From Prochlorococcus sp. AG-363-N16 (GTDB lineage: Bacteria > Cyanobacteriota > Cyanobacteriia > PCC-6307 > Cyanobiaceae), in the NCBI GenBank assembly GCA_003280135.1, contig QCFW01000006.1, forward strand, positions 1 through 64,000: a DNA stretch of 64,000 nucleotides, written 5' to 3'. The notes under the pieces were generated by a model that was not told the origin of the DNA, did not search any database, and saw only the letters and a program-made list of their open reading frames with translations. Shown here piece after piece: positions 55,090 through 64,000 of this stretch. The translations under genes and the position numbers were made by a program. Numbering within the stretch: the stretch's first letter is position 1; every line of letters begins with the position of its first letter.

Positions 55090-56325
55090 ATGATAAATAG
55101 TAATTTAAATCTAGAGTTCTGCGAGAGCACAAACATTGTTGTTGCAAAAGCTTGGATAAGAGAAGGCAGTAGGTCTGATCCAAAGAACAAAAAAGGATTA
55201 CATCAACTTCTAGCTGCTTCTTTAACAAGGGGTTGTGGAGAATATGATAGCGATCAAATAGCAGATATTATAGAAAGTTCAGGCGCTTATCTAAGATCAG
55301 ATGCTAATGAGGATGGTATTTTAATTAGTATGAAATGTACGCAAGAAGACCATTTGAAATTACTTCCTATAATCAAACTAATGATTAGTTCTCCAAAACT
55401 AAATAAAGAACAGATTAAACTTGAAAAAGAACTAACTATACAAGCTATAAAGAGACAGAAAGAGAATCCATATCAATTAGCTTATAAAAGTTGGAAAAAA
55501 TTAGTTTACAATAAAACTGACTATGAACATGATACTCTTGGTACTATTTATGATATAGAAAATACAACATTAAATGACCTAGAGTGCTTGGCTAAAGAAT
55601 TAATTTGTAGGGAGAAAGTTATAGTAATAAAAGGAGGAATAGACAAGAAAGGAGTTGAAGAAATTTTTGGAGATAGCAATAAAAAAAATAATAGAATAAA
55701 GGTAAGCGACACTACCTTACAACTGAGTAAAGTTAATTCAATTGAAGACTCTAAGATAACATTAGAAACGATAGACTCATCACAAGTAGTTATAATGTAT
55801 GGAAATAAAAGTACAAATCATTCCAACAATGATGATATTAATCTGAGGGTATTATCTTGTCACCTAGGAAGTGGAATGTCTAGTGTTTTATTTAAAAGAC
55901 TAAGAGAGCAAAATGGTCTGGCTTATGATGTAGGTATCTATAATCCAATTAGGGAATATAATACACCTTTTATTATACATTGCTCAACCAATAAAACAAA
56001 AGCTGTTGAAGCCTATAAACATATTAAGGATAGTCTGCATAAAACCTTCTCTAACGAATTAACTAATGAACAACTGGAATTAGCAAAAACAAAACTAATA
56101 AGTAGTATTAACCATCATTCTCAGACTATTGCACAGAAATCGGAAAGAATGGCTATCTTGTTAGGTTATGGAATGAAAGAAGACTTTGACGTAAGTTGTA
56201 TAGAACACGTAAAGTCATTAACAAGTAAGGATATAATGGATACTGCAAATAAATACCTAGATGAACCATACCTAAGTTTATGTGGATCAGAAGAAGGACT
56301 ACAGTTAATTAAAAATAATTTATAA
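55090..56325 (+). CDS. M16-family protein (inactive partner subunit)
   Basis: The 411-residue protein has the same fold as the gene before it, but the zinc site is lost. The segment matching HFLEHMLF reads LHQLLAASLTRGCG near residue 38, without HxxEH. The DIIESSGAYLRSDANEDGILISMK region follows as in active relatives, as does GSGMSSVLFKRLREQNGLAYDVG near residue 261, the R/Y substrate-binding signature. Active/inactive M16 pairs are known to form heterodimers in bacteria and mitochondria. The six-base gap implies equal expression. Confidence 0.87.
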   Translation: MINSNLNLEFCESTNIVVAKAWIREGSRSDPKNKKGLHQLLAASLTRGCGEYDSDQIADIIESSGAYLRSDANEDGILISMKCTQEDHLKLLPIIKLMISSPKLNKEQIKLEKELTIQAIKRQKENPYQLAYKSWKKLVYNKTDYEHDTLGTIYDIENTTLNDLECLAKELICREKVIVIKGGIDKKGVEEIFGDSNKKNNRIKVSDTTLQLSKVNSIEDSKITLETIDSSQVVIMYGNKSTNHSNNDDINLRVLSCHLGSGMSSVLFKRLREQNGLAYDVGIYNPIREYNTPFIIHCSTNKTKAVEAYKHIKDSLHKTFSNELTNEQLELAKTKLISSINHHSQTIAQKSERMAILLGYGMKEDFDVSCIEHVKSLTSKDIMDTANKYLDEPYLSLCGSEEGLQLIKNNL

Positions 56326-56334
56326 ATAAATATT

Positions 56335-56553
56335 CTAAGACTTTAATTCTGACTGCAAATGTACAGTAGGTATAAGAAAGCTACCTCGTCTGAATCTAAC
56401 TTCAACAACATCAAATGATTTTATAGCTATAACATCACCAAACTCTTCCAGCGAAACCAGATCTGGGGGCCTAAGCATAGGCATTGGGTCTGAACTCTTC
56501 AAGTAAGGCAAAGGAACTTTAAGGCTAACCTTGTCTCCAATTGAGAATGACAT
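56335..56553 (-). CDS. sipA: SipA-like (DUF3148) regulatory partner of NblS
   Basis: The 72-residue SH3-like protein matches SipA, which binds the essential sensor kinase NblS and affects high-light and nutrient responses. Markers are FSIGDKVSLKVPLPYLKSSDPMPMLRPPDLV, in parts, then GDVIAIKSFDVVEVRFRRGSFLIP. The start at 56553 gives the usual MSFSIGDKV. An eight-codon longer frame is unlikely. It is convergent with the second M16 gene. NblS itself is not in the window. Confidence 0.8.
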   Translation of the reverse strand: MSFSIGDKVSLKVPLPYLKSSDPMPMLRPPDLVSLEEFGDVIAIKSFDVVEVRFRRGSFLIPTVHLQSELKS

Positions 56554-56680
56554 ATCCTTATAAAGCAATGATAACAATCTAAAAACATTAGATTAATATT
56601 TTAATCATTATAATGTCCTCAATCAAAGCCCTAATGACATTTTCAAGAAAAAACATGTTTAACTAAATTTAAGGAGATAA

Positions 56681-57262
56681 ATGGGTAACCTTCTGAATCA
56701 GATACTGGCATTAGCTTCTTCCTTTACTGGGTTAATGATTTTAATCATTGGAGCTTTCCTGCCTACTGCAATATTGTTTCCTGGCAATGACCTAACAATA
56801 AGAATTATAGATCTGCCAATAACATGGCAAGTATCAAGTGTAATTTTGTGTGCATTGATATTTGAGCAAGCAACTGCTTTAATTGCAATTATAGCTTATT
56901 TAACTATTGGATTATTTTACTTACCAGTTTTTCATGGTGGTGGCAGTATAGGTTATATTTCAGCACCTGCCTTCGGATACCTAATAGGTTTCATACCAGC
57001 ATCATTAATAATAAGTACTTTAAAAGAAAGAAAGAAAGGGAACAAGTTAATAACATTAATATCTATTGCTATTATAGGTGTTATTATTATTCATATAGTT
57101 GGAATTATAAATTTAATTGTTTTATCAGTTTTTAATAAAGTTGGCACAGATATATTTACATTGATCTATAGTTTCACCTTATCGCCTATTGTTCTTCAGA
57201 TAATGGTCTGTCCAAGCATAGCAATATTAGCAAAGTTTTCTAATAAAATATTAATTCAATGA
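56681..57262 (+). CDS. bioY: BioY, biotin transporter substrate-binding subunit
   Basis: BioY is the membrane S component of an ECF transporter for biotin. The 193-residue protein has about six membrane helices with FLPTAILFPGNDLTIRI near residue 27, ALIAIIAYLTIGLFYLPVFHGGGSIGY near residue 67 and SAPAFGYLIGFIPASLI near residue 93. The GLFYLPVFxGGG-GY-PxxGYLIGF pattern is the family signature. A good AAGGAG ribosome site precedes the ATG by six bases, rare in this genome. It overlaps lspA by four bases (ATGA). No ECF ATPase genes are in the window. Confidence 0.9.
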   Translation: MGNLLNQILALASSFTGLMILIIGAFLPTAILFPGNDLTIRIIDLPITWQVSSVILCALIFEQATALIAIIAYLTIGLFYLPVFHGGGSIGYISAPAFGYLIGFIPASLIISTLKERKKGNKLITLISIAIIGVIIIHIVGIINLIVLSVFNKVGTDIFTLIYSFTLSPIVLQIMVCPSIAILAKFSNKILIQ

Positions 57263-57777
57263 TATATAAGAGAAATAAAAAAAGAATAGAATTTTTTATT
57301 TTGGCTATATCTATTGTAGTATTAGATCAAACATCAAAGATTCTACTTACTAAAATATTAAATCAAGGTTATATACTTGAAATATTACCTAGTTTTTTAA
57401 ATTTTTCACTCGTTTATAACTATGGAGCAGCATTTAGTATACTTAGTAATCAGTCAATTTTACTTAAATTTATAAGTCTTTTCGCTTCTATATTATTAAT
57501 ATTAATATTATTTTTAAAACCTATTAAGAATAATTACCAATACCTAAGTCTATCATCTCTAATAGGAGGAACTATTGGTAATGGAATAGATAGATGGACA
57601 TATGGTTATGTAATTGACTTTATAGATTTACAATTTATAGATTTTCCTATCTTTAATATAGCAGATATAGCTATCAACATAGGTGTTATACTATATTTAA
57701 TTCACTTAGCACTTAAAAAGTATAAAAAGAACCATAGATCTAATACTATTTCTTACCAAGAAACTAAAAATAAATAA
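57259..57777 (+). CDS. lspA: LspA, lipoprotein signal peptidase
   Basis: LspA removes signal peptides from prolipoproteins in the inner membrane. The 172-residue protein has four membrane helices. VVLDQTSKILL lies near residue 20 and SLVYNYGAAFSIL near residue 50. The two catalytic Asp are in GNGIDRWTYGYVIDFIDL near residue 115 and FNIADIAINIGV near residue 135. The tail is short and basic. It is translationally coupled to bioY through ATGA and starts three bases before the GTPase gene downstream. Confidence 0.95.
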   Translation: MIYKRNKKRIEFFILAISIVVLDQTSKILLTKILNQGYILEILPSFLNFSLVYNYGAAFSILSNQSILLKFISLFASILLILILFLKPIKNNYQYLSLSSLIGGTIGNGIDRWTYGYVIDFIDLQFIDFPIFNIADIAINIGVILYLIHLALKKYKKNHRSNTISYQETKNK

Positions 57778-57779
57778 TC

Positions 57780-59324
57780 ATGACAATACCCAACTCTAAA
57801 AGTCTTTACAAAATTTCAATAATCTTTTTTTTGATATTAATAATATCAGGTCTGATATCAGCTTTTATAAGGCTTATTAGTATTGAGGCCATATTAATTT
57901 TTATAGTGATTATAGTTATTACAATTAGATCAAAAAATATTAAATGGATTAAGAAACTTATTTATAAATCGTTAGAAGTAGGGTCTTATTATAAACACAG
58001 AAAATCTCCCCCAAATAATCCAAAAGTTGCAGCAAAAGAAAGCCTCAAAAGTATAAGCTACTTAATATCAAAGATTCAAAATGATGTTTCCTATAAAGCG
58101 TTAAAAATACAAAAGAAAAGGATCGAGGACGAATTGCTTAGAGGTGATTTTATTATAGCAATATTTGGTCCTGGATCAACAGGGAAGACCTCACTTGTGC
58201 GTTCCTTGCTAAAGGAAGTTGTAGGCAATGTCTCTCCACTTATAGGAGCTACAGATAGTAGTACTATTTATAGAATGCGCCTTAAAGGAATAGAACGAGT
58301 TATTCAGATAATAGATACACCTGGTTTATTTGAGAGCGGAGATATAGGAAAGCTTAGAAAAAAGGATTCGCTATACAGAGCAACTAAAGCTGATCTAATA
58401 ATTGTTGTTATAGATAATGATTTAAGAGCATTAGAAATGGATTTAATTATCAGCCTTTCTGAAGGAGGAAAAAGAATGTTAATTGTGCTGAATAAGTGTG
58501 ATCTTCGGGGTGAAAAAGAAGTGAATCAATTAATTTCAATAATTAGGACTAAAACTCAAGGTTACGTTAAGCCCGAGGATGTCATAGAAGCAACTTCTTC
58601 CCCACAATCTATACCTAGGCCAGGATCAGCTCCGTTTCAACCATATCCAGAAATAGATAGACTTATAAGAAGGATTGCAAAGGTATTACATGAGGAAGGA
58701 GAAGAACTTATTGCAGATAATATTTTAATTCAATGCCGAAACCTAGGTCTTTCAGGAAGAAGATTGCTAAATAAACAGAGAAAAGATAAAGCTGTTAAAT
58801 GTATTGACCGCTATTCGTGGATAAGTAGTGGAGTAATAATGATTACACCACTGCCAGGGATAGATTTCTTAGGTACAGCAGCTGTAAATGCTCAAATGGT
58901 CGTTGATATAGCTAATATTTACGGTGTTGACATAAATATGTCAAGAGCAAAAGAACTTGCATTATCAGTAGCAAAAACATTAGCTGGTTTAGGAATAGTC
59001 AAAAGTGGCTTATCTTTCATAAGTAATGCTTTAAGTATTAATTTACCCACATTACTTGTTGGCAAATTTTTTCAAGCAATTTCAACTGCATGGCTAACAA
59101 AAGTTGCTGGTGAAAGTTTTATAACATTCTTCAGTCAGGATCAAGATTGGGGTGATGGCGGAATTCAAGAAGTAGTCCAACATCATTTCAAGCTAAATTC
59201 ACGTGATTCAAGTCTCAAAAGATTTATAGAAATTGCATTAGAGAAAGTAGTTGAGCCGCAAAATATTAGAGAAAAGATTCAATTACCACCACACCAAAAG
59301 CTTCAGGAGGAGGAGGAAGAATAG
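57780..59324 (+). CDS. Membrane-anchored GTPase with DUF697 domain
   Basis: This 514-residue protein has two N-terminal membrane helices, then a TRAFAC GTPase. P-loop FGPGSTGKTSLV lies near residue 130, G3 IIDTPGLFESGD near residue 178, and G4 LNKCDLRGEKE near residue 240. A DUF697 domain follows with TPLPGIDFLGTAAVNAQMVVDIANIYG near residue 360, also found in Era-like YcjF/slr1462-type proteins. Some relatives lie on thylakoid or plasma membranes. The role is unknown. It starts three bases after lspA, and its tail overlaps a small convergent gene. Confidence 0.85.
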   Translation: MTIPNSKSLYKISIIFFLILIISGLISAFIRLISIEAILIFIVIIVITIRSKNIKWIKKLIYKSLEVGSYYKHRKSPPNNPKVAAKESLKSISYLISKIQNDVSYKALKIQKKRIEDELLRGDFIIAIFGPGSTGKTSLVRSLLKEVVGNVSPLIGATDSSTIYRMRLKGIERVIQIIDTPGLFESGDIGKLRKKDSLYRATKADLIIVVIDNDLRALEMDLIISLSEGGKRMLIVLNKCDLRGEKEVNQLISIIRTKTQGYVKPEDVIEATSSPQSIPRPGSAPFQPYPEIDRLIRRIAKVLHEEGEELIADNILIQCRNLGLSGRRLLNKQRKDKAVKCIDRYSWISSGVIMITPLPGIDFLGTAAVNAQMVVDIANIYGVDINMSRAKELALSVAKTLAGLGIVKSGLSFISNALSINLPTLLVGKFFQAISTAWLTKVAGESFITFFSQDQDWGDGGIQEVVQHHFKLNSRDSSLKRFIEIALEKVVEPQNIREKIQLPPHQKLQEEEEE

Positions 59325-59430
59325 GCCCTCTTGAATCAAGAACAAATGTCAGTCCTAAATAGATTACTGCTATAAGAACTGAAAAGATAGATGCGATGAT
59401 TGCAATAATTTTTTTATTATCAAAATTCAT
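59266..59430 (-). CDS. Small single-pass membrane protein, 54 residues
   Basis: A frame from the ATG at 59430 to the TAA at 59266 encodes one hydrophobic helix (IIAIIASIFSVLIAVIYLGL at residues 8-27). A short linker with a proline-rich turn (PILPPPPEAFG) follows, then an apolar tail. The basic residues NKK before the helix put the N-terminus inside. Small one-helix proteins like this are common in photosynthetic complexes. The last 59 bases overlap the convergent GTPase gene. I do not recognise the family. Confidence 0.55.
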   Translation of the reverse strand: MNFDNKKIIAIIASIFSVLIAVIYLGLTFVLDSRGPILPPPPEAFGVVVIESFL

Positions 59431-59452
59431 TATTAGTTAAATTAATATTTTA

Positions 59453-60859
59453 TTATTTTAATGAATGATTAACAATATCAACCAAATGGTCTAGATGAGC
59501 TAGTGTAGTATGAGGGTTGCCAAAGACAGCTTTTAAGAAAAATCTGTCTTTATAAAAAGGAGATGAAAGCATAAATTTATTTTTTAATAAAATTTCTCTC
59601 GTGTTGATTGACCAGTTAAAAGAATCTTCTTTACTAAGTTCTTTAGGTCTAAAAGATAAAAGATGCAATGGTCCATTAATTAAGTTCAATCTATCTAATT
59701 TCAGTCCTTCTAGAAAGTAATTTTTTCTAGTAAGGGAATTATCTAGAATCCTAGAAATACCATCAATGCCTAGTTGACGTAATCCTAACCAAAGTTTAAG
59801 TATTTCCGCTGATCTAGAACCTTGTAATCCAAGTTCACCTCGTTGATAGTCATCTTCATTTGACTGTTCTAGATAAGGAAAACCTGTCGAAAAACATTCA
59901 TATAAGTCTCTTGTATTAGATACAAGAAGTAAAGAAGAAGTTTTGGCTATTCCTAAAATCTTCTGGGGATTAATTGTTATTGAATTAGAACGAGAGATCC
60001 CATTTAGAAGATAATTTGTTGAATCAGATAAAGCATAGACACCACCTATTGAAGCATCAACATGAAACCAAATATTATTAGCCAAGCAAAGATCTGCTAT
60101 TTCTGATAAAGGGTCAATTGCACCACTGACAGTCGTGCCAGCTGTCGCAACAATAGCAATGCACCTGAGATTCTTTATTTGTATGGAAATTAGTGCATTT
60201 TTAATATCATCAATTAATAGTTGGCCGTTATCATTAGTTTCAACGTGATAAAGAGATGTTTCTGGTATTCCCATAATTTTTAATGCTCGAGATATAGAGA
60301 CATGTGCATCAGAACTAGCAATAATTGCAATATCTTTTTCATATAAGCATTCAGATTTAAACCTCGCCAAAACCAATGCCATAAGATTGCTAATACTGCC
60401 TCCACTTGCTGCAACCCCCCCCGAGAATTCAGACATTCCCAATTGAGAAGCAAACCATTTACATATATTTTTTTCTAAACTTGACAAAGATGGCGAAAGT
60501 TCTTTTGCCAACAAATTATTATTAAGGCCAGCAGCTATTAGATCCCCAACAATAGAAGAAGTTAAAGGTGGAGGATCTAAATGAGCTAATGCACCAGGTG
60601 ACGAAGGCTGGAAAGAACCATCAATTATTTCTTTAAGTTCTTCAAATAAAGTTTCTTTTGAAATTCCATTTAATGATAGGGAGAATTCTGATTTATTAAA
60701 ATAACTTGGTGAAGGGTTAGCCTTATCTGCTTTTGCAAGCCAATCACAAAGGATACTTGAGGCTTCATCCAATAGAGACCGTAGATTTGAATCTAAATTG
60801 CTTGGAGATGCAAATAGATCCATAGAAGGGTCTTGATTAATATCCTTAATATCAATCAA
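59453..60859 (-). CDS. PLP-dependent group II amino-acid decarboxylase
   Basis: The 468-residue protein is a fold-type I decarboxylase. ALAHLDPPPL near residue 91 and GVAASGGSISNLMALVLARF near residue 150 contribute to cofactor binding. The motif WFHVDASIGGVYAL near residue 266 precedes the PLP Lys in TINPQKILGIAKTSSLLLV near residue 298. Relatives act on glutamate, tyrosine, diaminobutyrate or sulfur amino acids. The substrate cannot be chosen from sequence reading. It is divergent from tadA with about 70 bases between. Confidence 0.83.
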   Translation of the reverse strand: MIDIKDINQDPSMDLFASPSNLDSNLRSLLDEASSILCDWLAKADKANPSPSYFNKSEFSLSLNGISKETLFEELKEIIDGSFQPSSPGALAHLDPPPLTSSIVGDLIAAGLNNNLLAKELSPSLSSLEKNICKWFASQLGMSEFSGGVAASGGSISNLMALVLARFKSECLYEKDIAIIASSDAHVSISRALKIMGIPETSLYHVETNDNGQLLIDDIKNALISIQIKNLRCIAIVATAGTTVSGAIDPLSEIADLCLANNIWFHVDASIGGVYALSDSTNYLLNGISRSNSITINPQKILGIAKTSSLLLVSNTRDLYECFSTGFPYLEQSNEDDYQRGELGLQGSRSAEILKLWLGLRQLGIDGISRILDNSLTRKNYFLEGLKLDRLNLINGPLHLLSFRPKELSKEDSFNWSINTREILLKNKFMLSSPFYKDRFFLKAVFGNPHTTLAHLDHLVDIVNHSLK

Positions 60860-60931
60860 GACTTAACTTTGTAAAAGGTTTATTTTCCATCTTCAAAGTT
60901 TTTTGAATCAATGATTAGTTAAATTCTAATT

Positions 60932-61432
60932 ATGCAATCAATCAAAACAGCCCCACTAAGTAAAAAAACAATAGAAAGTTGGATGGAAAAACTTATTAAG
61001 CGTGCAAATGAAGTTGGAGAACAAGGCGAAGTTCCAGTCGCAGCAGTAATTATTGATTTTAATGGTCATTGCATTGGTCATGGAAGGAACACAAGAAATA
61101 AATCTTTTAATCCTCTCGGTCATGCAGAAATAATCGCGCTTCGTCAAGCTTCCTGGATTAAAAAAGATTGGCGTTTTAACGATTGCACGTTAATAGTCAC
61201 TCTTGAACCATGTCAAATGTGTGCAGGAGCAATTGTCCAAGCAAGAATGGGTAAGGTTATTTTTGGGGCAAATGATTTTAAAAGAGGAGGTTTAGGAGGA
61301 AGTATTGATTTATCAACTCATAAGAGTGCTCATCACAAAATGATTGTAGAAAAAGGAATATTAGAGAACAAAATTAAGGATCAAATTGAATTATGGTTTA
61401 AAAAGAAACGTTCTAAAAGAATTACAACTTAA
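60932..61432 (+). CDS. tadA: TadA, tRNA-specific adenosine deaminase
   Basis: TadA converts adenosine 34 of tRNA-Arg(ACG) to inosine. The 166-residue enzyme has GEQGEVPVAAVII near residue 32, the zinc/catalytic HAEIIAL near residue 68 and the LEPCQMCAGAIVQARMGKVIFGA region near residue 90, with both zinc cysteines. A C-terminal helix follows. The gene is essential in most bacteria. Its end overlaps the convergent aminotransferase gene by 11 bases. Confidence 0.94.
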   Translation: MQSIKTAPLSKKTIESWMEKLIKRANEVGEQGEVPVAAVIIDFNGHCIGHGRNTRNKSFNPLGHAEIIALRQASWIKKDWRFNDCTLIVTLEPCQMCAGAIVQARMGKVIFGANDFKRGGLGGSIDLSTHKSAHHKMIVEKGILENKIKDQIELWFKKKRSKRITT

Positions 61433-62588
61433 ATTTAGATAGATCTGTTTTAAAGACATCAAGAATTTTCTCTACATTTTCGATCCTTGAGTTATAACCC
61501 ATCAAACCGATTCTCCAAACCTTACCTCCTAAAGTCCCTAGTCCTCCTCCTATCTCAATACCATGATGATTTAATAAATGACTCGCAAATGCTTTTGAAT
61601 CAATGCCATCAGGTATTTGAACAGTAGTTAAAGTAGCTAATCTAATTTCAGGCTTTACATGCATCTTCATACCTAGTTCTTCTAATCCTTGCCATAAGAT
61701 TTCTGCATTAGATCTATGTCTATCCCAAGAAGCCTCTAAGCCCTCCTCTAATAATAATCTTAATGCTTCTCTAATTCCAAAATTCATATTAACTGGAGCA
61801 GTGTGATGATAAACACGATCACTTCCCCAATATTTATTTAATAAAGAAACATCTAGATACCAATTTGGAACCTTGTCCTTTCTATTTAATAACTTTTCTT
61901 CTGCTCTTATGTTCATTGTAAAGGGGCCTAATCCAGGTGGGCAACTTAGGCCCTTCTGACTGCAACTGTAGGCTAAATCAATTTTCCAGTCATCTATATA
62001 TAAAGGAACACCACCTAGAGAAGTTACGGTGTCTACAATCAAAAGACAATTATATTGTCTGCAAAGTTCTCCAATACCTTCCATTGGCTGGCAAACGCCT
62101 GTTGATGTTTCTGCATGAACAAGAGCTAATACATCAGGTTTATATTTTTTTAAACCATTTTCCAATTCTTCGAGAGAAAAAGCTTCTCCCCATTGTTTTT
62201 CAATAGTATGAACTTCTGCTTTATATCTACTAGCCATATCTGACAATCTATTCCCAAAATATCCCTTGATTGCAACCAATACCTTATCTCCAGGTTCAAC
62301 AATATTGGCAATAGTTGCTTCCATGGCTGCACTACCAGTGCCACTCATTGGAAGCGTCAATCGGTTATTTGTTTGCCAGGTATATCTCAGTAGATCCTGC
62401 ACTTCAGCCATCAGTTTGATATAAAAAGGATCTAAATGACCTACAGGTTGCAAAGCCAAGGCCTTAAGAACATTGGGATGAGAATTAGAAGGTCCAGGAC
62501 CTAATAAAAGTCTTTCTGGAACGCTTATGGGAGAACAAGCGATACCAAGATTTTTATCAATAGAAGAGATTGCTTGTGAAGTCGACAA
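61422..62588 (-). CDS. Class V aminotransferase, alanine/serine-glyoxylate type
   Basis: The 388-residue PLP enzyme fits the alanine- or serine-glyoxylate aminotransferases that remove glyoxylate made by photorespiration. Markers are LLLGPGPSNSHPNVLKAL near residue 28, MSGTGSAAMEATIANIVEPGD near residue 81 and HAETSTGVCQPMEGIGELC. LLIVDTVTSLGGVPLYID near residue 185 precedes the PLP Lys in YSCSQKGLSCPPGLGPF near residue 205. Older records call such genes soluble hydrogenase subunits, which is a misnomer. It is divergent from glnA across a 234-base region, so a glyoxylate/ammonia gene and an ammonia-assimilation gene share control space. Confidence 0.88.
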   Translation of the reverse strand: MSTSQAISSIDKNLGIACSPISVPERLLLGPGPSNSHPNVLKALALQPVGHLDPFYIKLMAEVQDLLRYTWQTNNRLTLPMSGTGSAAMEATIANIVEPGDKVLVAIKGYFGNRLSDMASRYKAEVHTIEKQWGEAFSLEELENGLKKYKPDVLALVHAETSTGVCQPMEGIGELCRQYNCLLIVDTVTSLGGVPLYIDDWKIDLAYSCSQKGLSCPPGLGPFTMNIRAEEKLLNRKDKVPNWYLDVSLLNKYWGSDRVYHHTAPVNMNFGIREALRLLLEEGLEASWDRHRSNAEILWQGLEELGMKMHVKPEIRLATLTTVQIPDGIDSKAFASHLLNHHGIEIGGGLGTLGGKVWRIGLMGYNSRIENVEKILDVFKTDLSKFKL

Positions 62589-62757
62589 GACCCTAAAAAA
62601 GCTTATTTATAAATGAGCCTAAACACCTAAAGGCAACGTCGTGAAATTTCAGTTAGGTATTGCAACGGGTAATTACTTTTTTTTGACGTATTTTTTTTGA
62701 TTTAGAACCTAAAAATCTTGAATACATAAGACTTCTGAAGCAAATTCCTCAAAAAAG

Positions 62758-62799
62758 GTACTATTTGATACAAAACTAGTTTCAAACGCTCACTAACTT
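62758..62799 (+). promoter_or_regulatory. NtcA-dependent promoter of glnA
   Basis: GTACTATTTGATAC at 62758-62771 is an exact GTA-N8-TAC NtcA site. TAACTT at 62794-62799 fits the TAN3T -10 box, and the gap between them is 22 bases, the classic spacing for NtcA-activated promoters. It lies about 24 bases before the glnA start. Confidence 0.85.
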
Positions 62800-62822
62800 T
62801 AAAGCAGGTTAAAAAAAGACCA

Positions 62823-64000
62823 TGACTAAGACCCCAAAAGAAATCCTGAATCAAATCAAAGACGAAGGAATTGAGTTGATAGACCTAAAATTTACTGACA
62901 TTCATGGTAAATGGCAGCATCTAACTGTTACATCAGACATGATTGAGGAGAGTTCCTTTAAGGAAGGACTAGCTTTTGATGGATCATCAATTCGTGGTTG
63001 GAAAGCAATAAATGAATCTGACATGTCAATGGTTCCAGATGCTTCTACTGCTTGGATAGACCCTTTTTATAAGCACAAAACATTGAGCATGATATGTTCA
63101 ATTCAAGAGCCAAGAAGTGGCGAACCTTACTCAAGATGTCCAAGAGCATTAGCTCAAAAAGCCTTGAGATATCTTGAAAGTACAGGTTTAGCCGACAGTG
63201 CATTCTTTGGACCAGAACCTGAATTCTTTATCTTTGATGATGTTAGGTACACTTCAAGTGAAGGTACTTCCTTTTACAGTGTTGATACAATAGAAGCACC
63301 ATGGAATACAGGAAGAACTGAAGAAGGTGGAAACTTAGCTTATAAAATTCAATATAAAGAAGGTTATTTCCCAGTATCGCCAAACGACACTGCTCAAGAT
63401 CTCAGATCAGAGATGTTGCTTTTAATGGGTCAATTAGGGATACCGATTGAAAAACATCACCATGAAGTTGCAGGACCTGGCCAACACGAATTAGGCATGA
63501 AATTCGCATCACTTATTAGTGCAGCAGATAATGTAATGACCTACAAATATATAGTCCGTAATGTTGCTAAAAAGTATGGTAAAACCGCAACATTTATGCC
63601 TAAACCTGTTTGGAATGACAATGGAACAGGTATGCATGTCCATCAAAGCTTATGGAAAGGTGGACAACCACTATTCTTTGGTGAAGGGTCTTATGCAAAT
63701 TTATCTCAAACTGCAAAGTGGTATATAGGAGGAATACTTAAGCACGCCCCTTCATTCCTTGCATTTACTAATCCAACAACTAATAGTTATAAAAGATTAG
63801 TACCTGGTTTTGAAGCCCCAGTAAATCTTGTTTATTCTCAAGGCAACAGATCAGCTGCAGTTCGTATTCCTCTTACAGGTCCAAGTCCAAAAGCAAAAAG
63901 ATTAGAGTTTAGATCAGGTGATGCTCTTGCAAATCCATACTTAGCGTTCTCCGCGATGATGATGGCAGGTATTGATGGAATTAAAAATCAAATAGATCCT
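62823..64000 (+). CDS. glnA: GlnA, type I glutamine synthetase (3' end beyond window)
   Basis: GlnA fixes ammonia onto glutamate and is the main nitrogen entry in cyanobacteria. The visible 392 residues start with [20 protein letters not shown] and hold [12 protein letters not shown] near residue 52. The metal-site [11 protein letters not shown] lies near residue 129, [16 protein letters not shown] near residue 211 and [14 protein letters not shown] near residue 264. [26 protein letters not shown] lies near residue 320. The frame is open at the window edge; about 80 residues, including the usual Tyr397 region, are missing. An NtcA promoter precedes it. Confidence 0.97.

Overview
The window looks like part of a Prochlorococcus chromosome or that of a very close picocyanobacterium. 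The evidence is a compact AT-rich genome with gaps of tens of bases, few Shine-Dalgarno sites, and a purely cyanobacterial gene set. That set includes ChlP, PcyA, ferredoxin sulfite reductase, SipA, DUF3685, DUF3727 and a CcsA-type cytochrome c system. A short proteobacterial-type phosphoribulokinase also points to the alpha-cyanobacteria. The strain or clade cannot be fixed by reading alone. I see no phage, insertion sequence, CRISPR array, rRNA or tRNA.

Layout. 0-11 kb: an epimerase on the minus strand, then a plus-strand run of hisA, DUF3685, a lumenal protein, a CofE-like protein, a GNAT protein, ruvX, DUF3727, yqeG, proB, lpxD and leuB. 11-18 kb: carbon genes prk, accD and class II fba. 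A small A24 peptidase, a secreted protein and a Gfo/Idh oxidoreductase sit among them. Directly upstream of fba lies a decayed class I aldolase. 18-24 kb: purS-purQ, a zinc-finger mini-protein, a CobW GTPase, a pentapeptide protein, upp and ilvD. 24-31 kb: pgl, gnd, glgC, hemA and glpX on the minus strand, facing rpe. 31-38 kb: ccsA, lptF, lptB, DUF309, typA and a VanY peptidase, then chlP. 38-49 kb: glyS, sir, a VanX-like peptidase, recG, a repeat-bearing hypothetical, tsf and rpsB. 49-64 kb: a glycosyltransferase, a 49-residue basic protein, a DevBCA exporter, pcyA, an M16 peptidase pair, sipA, bioY-lspA, a membrane GTPase, a 54-residue membrane protein, a PLP decarboxylase, tadA, a photorespiratory aminotransferase and the start of glnA.

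How the genes work together. Much of the window serves carbon flow. Prk, FbaA, GlpX and Rpe belong to the Calvin cycle. Pgl and Gnd run the oxidative pentose phosphate route, GlgC diverts carbon to glycogen, and AccD takes it to fatty acids. HemA, ChlP and PcyA feed chlorophyll and bilin synthesis. Sir, GlnA, LeuB, IlvD, HisA and ProB cover sulfur, nitrogen and amino acids. LpxD, LptB, LptF, two M15 peptidases and LspA serve the envelope.

The strongest unexpected signals are three. One is the class I aldolase fossil beside the intact class II gene. The second is a two-stem pseudoknot just before the rpsB start codon. The third is a textbook NtcA promoter in front of glnA. Two small genes, of 49 and 54 residues, are also easy to miss.
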